From contig QAOA01005747.1 of the NCBI GenBank assembly GCA_003255065.1, positions 221,556 through 285,555 of the forward strand: a stretch of 64,000 nt of DNA, written 5' to 3'. Every line of letters starts with the position of its first letter. Positions within the stretch are counted from its first letter, which is position 1. The notes below the pieces were generated by a model. It saw only the letters and a list, made by a program, of their open reading frames with translations. It made no database searches and was not told the origin of the DNA. Origin of the DNA: Cercis canadensis (lineage: Eukaryota > Streptophyta > Magnoliopsida > Fabales > Fabaceae). This document shows, in pieces, positions 59,141 through 64,000 of this stretch. The translations under genes and the position numbers were made by a program.

Positions 59141-60413
59141 ACACCCAAGTACTCTTTGAATAGAGCAATCATTTCTTCTTTTTTCAGGTTGTCAACAAAT
59201 TTCAATTCTCTCTTTTCTTTCTCAGTGCCCAAGTTTATTATCTAGACTTCTTCATTGTAGGGACTTATTGCCTTTTTAGATGATTCAACTATTTTTGCAA
59301 ACTTATAAGAAAATTTCATATCTTTATCAAAGTTGTAACCCTCCACATTAAATTCAATATGAGAATCAATTATTGGACATATAGGAGCTTTATCTTGGGA
59401 TAATAGATCCATGCTAACAAGACTCATGGGAAACATATAAAAAATATGACAAGGATTAACAAATGAAGAATAGAGTAAGAATAAAATGACAGACAAAAGA
59501 GAATCAAAGCTCCATGAAAAACTACTTCATTAAAACTTTCAAATAAAACATGGTCCATTACATCATATGATAAAGTTCAAATGACTTTGGACTTCAATCA
59601 CATGAAAATAAAATAGCATAGATAATTATTACTCAAAAATAATCACGTCTGGCATTGGCTCCATCTTCCAGTTGTTCAAATGTTCCTTATTACCGCAAGG
59701 ATAGATCCAGTAGCTTCTCTCATTATGGCCTTTAAAGGTATTCACAATATGCATAGACCCACGAGTAACAGCTGGTGCGGCTGGTGCAAGAAAGACCTCT
59801 TAAAGATAAGGGATCCTTTTTACTTCTCCCTTTTGGCATTCTTCTTGCAAATAAAGATATTCCAACAGCTTATCCTTGGAGGGCTCATATCCTAACCATT
59901 GCTTACCAACATTCTTGGGAAGCGAAATGTTAATGCATTGTAGATTAACCCCCAAGCTTTTCCCAATTTGAAAATTGTTCTTCTTTATGATTCTGGCTAC
60001 CTCCTGGTTGACATCCTCTCTCCCTTGTGCCTGTTTCACACTGCACTAGTCTAATTCCAATGATTGAGAGGAAGATTCTAGTGTTTGCTCTGTTGATTCC
60101 ACATATGGTAAAAAACCGGGCTTGCTCATGAGCATCTCTTCTTTTCCTTTAACGATTATTACTCTTCCACCATTAACATACTTTAGTCTCTGGTGTAGAG
60201 TAGACGACACTACTCCAGCAGCATGTATCCATAGCCTTCTAATAGCATTATGTAAGTAGGTTCTATGTCCATTACTTGAAAAAAAAAAAAATCAAACTTG
60301 CTAGGCCCAATTTCCAACTAAAGTGAGATATCCCCGAGCACCTCCCTTCTAGTTCCATCAAAAGTTCTCACCACCATGCTGCTAGTTTGGATAAGAGATA
60401 GGTTTACCTGCAA
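59141..60413 (-). pseudogene. Gypsy protease-RT linker
   Basis: 59800-60039 (VARIIKKNNFQIGKSLG, YEPSKDKLLEYL) and 59242-59496 lie between protease and RT. They match only loosely the variable linker seen in Tat elements. Confidence 0.5.
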
Positions 60414-60660
60414 CTACATCAAGGTCGAATAAGGAAGTACATTTAAGGCCAACCCATTATCAATCAAAACATTTTCCACCATATATCCTTTACATTTCAG
60501 AGTAATGTGAAAGGCCTTAGTGTGGTTGCTCGCACCCGACATAATTTCCTCGTTAGAGAACGGGATCATGCTGACATTTCGAATAAAGTTCACTATATTT
60601 CCAAACTTCTCTGGAGTGATGTTTGGACAAACATAAGCTTGATCCAAAAATATTTGTAGG
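60414..60660 (-). pseudogene. Gypsy protease
   Basis: FLDQAYVCPNITPEKFGNIV, KAFHITLKCKGYMVENVLID, then NGLALNVLPYSTLM. The active site reads D-N-G, as I recall from several Tat relatives. Its 5' continuation lies beyond the solo LTR at 61339. Confidence 0.82.
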
Positions 60661-61333
60661 TGATGCATTCTCGTCACCTTGAGGGATCAGAACAGAGTGT
60701 TTGGATACCAAACTGTGCGATGACCTTGGTTATCTCAATAGGGTGAACCCTTAACAAGGAAGAATCCTTGGTAAGTTCAGGTTCGGCTCATTGCCCAAGA
60801 ACAACAGGGAAGCTCTCAATCCAGAGAAACTCAATAATTCAAAAACTGAATAATATTAATCTCAAAACTCTTTGCAAAGGCATGCACGAATTCCTTATAT
60901 AGGTAATTCGGCTAGGAGGCTACAAGCTATGATGGATCCTCTAAGAATGTTAATAAAACCCTAATACCCATTTTGGCCCATAGACATAAAGGCCCAAAAT
61001 ATTAAAAACAAATTTAAAACTAATTAAACGTTTTGGCCCGTAAACATAAAGGCCCAAAAATAAAACTAATTAAATTAAACATAATTTTTTGCCTGCTCCA
61101 AACTTGGGCTCTAAGCTGGTCCATGTGCACCTTCTACAAGAGACAGATAAGTAATCCATCTCAACTCTGAACTTGGCTCAACTGCTCTTTCCTTGGTCTG
61201 CACCTCTTGGACTAGGCTCAATATCGACTCTCTCACTTGCTTAGCTCTGCTTCTAATCATCAGGCCTCCAACTCCAAGCAAGGGATCATGAACACTCCTA
61301 GGGTTAAGGCATGTAACAAGCTGATTCGCATCA
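60661..61333 (-). mobile_element. Solo LTR in the gypsy polyprotein
   Basis: Plus-strand ends TGATGCATTC and GATTCGCATCA form a TGATGC...GCATCA terminus, flanked by GTAGG on both sides (60656-60660; 61334-61338). Removing it rejoins the reading frame (RKAL to QIFLDQA). A TATATAAGG on the minus strand near 60900 suggests LTR orientation. No internal coding region. Confidence 0.92.
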
Positions 61334-61338
61334 GTAGG

Positions 61339-61685
61339 GCTTTTCTATGAGATTCTGAACTCATAATAAGAGACAATAGAAAAATACGAGCTAGGGTTTT
61401 CTTCATTTGCTCAACCACGTCGTACTCACTTTGTCTTATTATTTTAAAAAATTCTTCCTTCTCATTGTAACCCTCCTAATTATCTCCTCCTTTGGCTAGG
61501 ACATGATCTATTCCTTCAGCCACAATCTTCCTTACTACGTTGGTAATCACACTTGACTCTCTTTCCTTTTTCAAATTTGACTCATCTGAACAATCCTTCA
61601 TAACCTTCTCCTTAGTAGATACCACATTTACCCTATAGTTCCATGACATTGCATGACTACTCTCATAAGGAAATGGAGTTGACAC
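61339..61685 (-). pseudogene. Gypsy gag-protease linker
   Basis: Minus-strand EFFKIIRQSEYDVVEQMKKT, then LARIFLLSLIMSSESHRKAL leading into the solo LTR; 61476-61685 holds a more variable segment. Confidence 0.75.
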
Positions 61686-62146
61686 TTGGATAATGACATC
61701 TGGTTATGCTTGACTGGGTTGTGAACTCAACAATACCTTAAGAATGAAAGCTTTGAAAACCAGTGGCTCATCCTCTATAACATTGATCTCCCTGTTAACA
61801 ACACTGCTCTTCCTTTCAATCCTCAAGACACCTAGCAAAATCAATTTTTGTGCCTCGCGTTTAAAGTCCCAACAATTCTCTATATTATAGCCTAAACTCT
61901 AATGCTCACAAAATGATTCACAATTATATTTATCTTCTTCATTCATCCCATTACAATGAACACTCTGGTCGTAACTAGCTACTTTCAAGCTTTCTCACAT
62001 TTTTTTCATAGGAATCTTAACATTGGTGATTTTCCTAACACTCTCTAATTCTCCACCAATGGCATTCAAACCAGCCCTTGCCTCATGATTTGAAAAATGG
62101 TTAGAAGCAACATTAGGTTTAGCTCCAACTCCTTAAGCTTAATCAC

Positions 62147-62329
62147 TCATTGCTTAATCAAATATAGCACGCTATGCTTAAAACCAAGGCAATCTTCAAT
62201 TGAGTGGCCAACTGCGCCTCTATGATATTCACACTTGAGATTTGGATTATACCAATTAGGGAAATGTAGTTGAAGGGGATTTGTAGGTCGAGGGGCTATT
62301 ACATGGGCCTTACACAATTGCCTAAACAA
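62147..62329 (-). pseudogene. Gypsy gag C-terminal knuckle-like region
   Basis: NPNLKCEYHRGAVGHSIEDC and GFKHSVLYLI: the C..H....GHS.EDC..FK pattern that Tat-type gags carry instead of a standard CCHC knuckle. Confidence 0.82.
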
Positions 62330-62626
62330 TTCGGCTTTGGTTATAGAAATTTGGGGAAAATGTTCATCTCTAAGAAGGGGACAAGGTTGGTTCCTATAAC
62401 CTTGGTAATTTGGCCTATTGGGTGGATGTGTTGTCGGGTAATTCTGGGGGTGATTCTATAGGGGAGCTTGGTAAGTTGGGACAAATTGTGTTAATGATAG
62501 TAGAGGATTAGGCGCATATTGTGGGTAAAATGGAGGAATTGTGTTGAGTTGGTACGAAGGTGAAAAAGCAGATTTTGGAGAATAATGTAGTCCTCTGGGT
62601 TGAAAGTTTCGAGGTGTCCCTGATGT

Positions 62627-63241
62627 CTACACCAAGTTCATCTCACCTTCCTTTTTCTTTTGAAAACCTTCTTTCATTTGACTATAACTATTTCCCTCAG
62701 AATGAGCCCTTTGCAACTTCCCTTCGTCGATTCCCAATTCAATCATTTCTCCAATCTTGATCAAATTAGCAAAGTCATTAAGGGAGTTCCCAATCAGTAT
62801 CCCGTAAGATGGTGACTCAAAGGTATTGATAAAGTCAGTACCCATTTCAGCTTCAGTCAACGAGGGTTGAACCTGAGCTGTTAACGCTCTCAATTTCTGA
62901 GCATATTCTTTGAAGGTTTTACTAATCCTCTTCTGCATGCCCATTAGCTGCTCTCTCGTAAGTGCATTGTCTCTATTAAACTTGTACTGCCTCAGGAAAG
63001 TTTTAGTCAATATCTTCCAACTTTGAATTTTGGATTTATCCAATTTAAGATACCATTCTAAGGTGGGTCTTTGCAAGCTTTCTGAGAAGAAATTGACAAG
63101 AAATTTATCATCTCTAGACCATACAGATATTTTGGTAAAGTAGGCTAGCAAATGAAGATAAGGGTCAGAAGTCCCATCATACTTTGCTAGGTCGGGCATC
63201 TTGAAGTCTTTTGGGATGATGACATCCATAGCAAGACACAA
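62627..63241 (-). pseudogene. Gypsy gag (capsid region)
   Basis: MCLAMDVIIPKDFKMPDLAK, YDGTSDPYLHLLAYFTKI, FFSESLQRPTLEWYLKL, SWKILTKTFLRQYKFN and TFKEYAQKLRALTAQVQPSL match the retrotransposon gag domain of Tat elements. The frame is open for 204 codons but ends before the knuckle region, which is in another frame. Confidence 0.9.
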
Positions 63242-63444
63242 ATGTTCTAAATTAACAAACCCATATGATCATACGCCTTGTGTGGTTCGCAATTGTTCCT
63301 TCAAAGAGTATTACCTCTTCTCCATAAGCTCAACTCTCATTTTCTCTTTTTCTTGCTCATCTTTCTCCTTCCCCAAGGGAATTGCCACTAGTGGTTCTTG
63401 AGAGTTAAAGTGAAAAATATAGTGGGTGATAAGATGGGTGTTAG

Positions 63445-64000
63445 TTTTCTGCCAGGTCCCTGTATCTAGTATGAGACTATTTTATAGCAGGACACTGTGT
63501 TTAGCACAAACTATTTCCAGTCTAGTCACTGTATCTGGGCCAGGACTGTTATTCAACTCATCCCTGTATTTGACCTAGGATAATTTTCTGCTGGGTCACT
63601 GTATCTGGTACAAGACTGTTTTCTAGCAAGTCACTGTATCTGGCCTGGGAATGTTTTTAGGGGCATCCCTGTATCTGACTAGATATAGATTTCTAGTGTG
63701 TCATTGTATCTAGCACAAGACTGTTTCCAGATTGGTCACTGTATCTGGGCCGAGACTGTTTTTTGGCTCATCCTCGTATCTCACTCGAGATAATTTTCTG
63801 CCAGGTCCCCGTATCTGGTACGAGACTATTTTTTGGTAGGTCATTGTATCTGGCATGGGAATGTTTGTCGGGATGGCCCTGTATTTGACCCGAAATAGAT
63901 TTCTGGCATGTCACTATATATGGCACAAGACTGTTTTTAGGTTGGTCACTGTATCTTAACCGGGACTATTTTTCGGATCGTCCTTTTTTTTTACTGAAAT
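63445..64000. repeat. 35-bp tandem repeat with 210-bp higher-order period
   Basis: About 15.5 units of the type TTTTCTGCYRGGTCMCTGTATCTGG..., each 35 bp (one of 34). Units starting 63584 and 63794 are the closest match and are six units (210 bp) apart. The first group (63445-63583) has four units, lacking two types of the six. It lies in the untranslated region upstream of gag and runs off the window. Confidence 0.92.

Larger units (their letters stand above)
51870..63444 (-). mobile_element. Ty3/gypsy element of the Tat lineage, coding body (incomplete at right)
   Basis: Minus-strand order: gag (62627-63241), pseudo-knuckle (62147-62329), protease (60414-60660), RT (58841-59140 and 55600-55740), RNase H, a second archaeal-type RNase H (54147-54557), integrase (53089-53970). 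The extra RNase H before integrase is the hallmark of Tat/Ogre/Retand elements. The body is broken by a solo LTR, a ~3-kb insertion and a foldback, and many frames have stops. Confidence 0.85.

Noticed and set aside
63445..64000. Regular ~35-bp repeats as a CRISPR-like array
   Set aside because: Units are contiguous with no spacers, all positions vary, and the context is a plant retrotransposon; it is a tandem repeat.
1..64000. tRNA, rRNA, bacterial operons, riboswitches or ribosome-binding sites
   Set aside because: Nothing with the required structure was seen, and introns, LTRs and gene families show a plant nuclear context.

Overview
The window is nuclear DNA from a flowering plant, most likely a eudicot. 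It is AT-rich and packed with nested transposable elements. The host-gene remnants carry plant-type GT-AG introns, and the gene families are plant ones (JASON, gamma-clade RNA-dependent RNA polymerase, FAR1/FHY3, RSH, GET4, PIG-C). I found no intact host gene: every host-gene match has stops, frameshifts or missing exons. There are no tRNA, rRNA, CRISPR or bacterial features. Runs of N (26436-26769, 51116-51166) and five single Ns mark assembly gaps.

Layout. 401-5159 is an internally deleted Ty3/gypsy (Tat/Ogre-like) element flanked by an unusual 71-bp direct repeat. 7357-12753 is a minus-strand Ty1/copia element with a perfect GTACA target-site duplication (TSD) but no primer-binding site and little gag. 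13617-15871 is a FAR1/MULE-transposase pseudogene. 18892-20900 is another Tat-like LTR fragment. From 20901 to 39203 lie six exons of a minus-strand RNA-dependent RNA polymerase (RDR3/4/5 type) pseudogene. One of its introns holds a gypsy 3' remnant, into which a copia element inserted (24936-35694, TSD CTACT). That element carries a second copia in its gag (25622-31119, TSD GAGGT) and a solo LTR in its zinc knuckle (31543-31926, TSD GAGAG). The inner copia in turn carries a gap-truncated hAT-like end.

Upstream of the RDR exons and on the same strand is a JASON-like pseudogene (39300-41089). Its first exon is duplicated head-to-head in inverted orientation. Next comes a Pack-MULE (41820-42920, 9-bp TSD) containing a PIG-C/GPI2 fragment. 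43090-51869 is a long Tat-like LTR split by a CACTA element (46510-51348, TSD TCT). That CACTA contains fragments of a GET4 gene, a RelA/SpoT homologue (RSH) and at least two unidentified exons. 51870-64000 is the minus-strand body of a large Tat-lineage gypsy element. It contains a 673-bp solo LTR (TSD GTAGG), a foldback inside its reverse transcriptase, a ~3-kb unidentified insertion, and a 35-bp tandem repeat with 210-bp higher-order periodicity upstream of gag.

Taken together, the window records repeated transposition, transduplication of host gene fragments by two DNA-transposon superfamilies, and decay biased toward G-to-A/C-to-T nonsense changes. The most noteworthy objects are the multi-gene Pack-CACTA, the Pack-MULE, and the inverted or chimeric JASON/RDR locus. 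No novel enzymatic system was recognised. Family names come from remembered protein motifs, with no database search.
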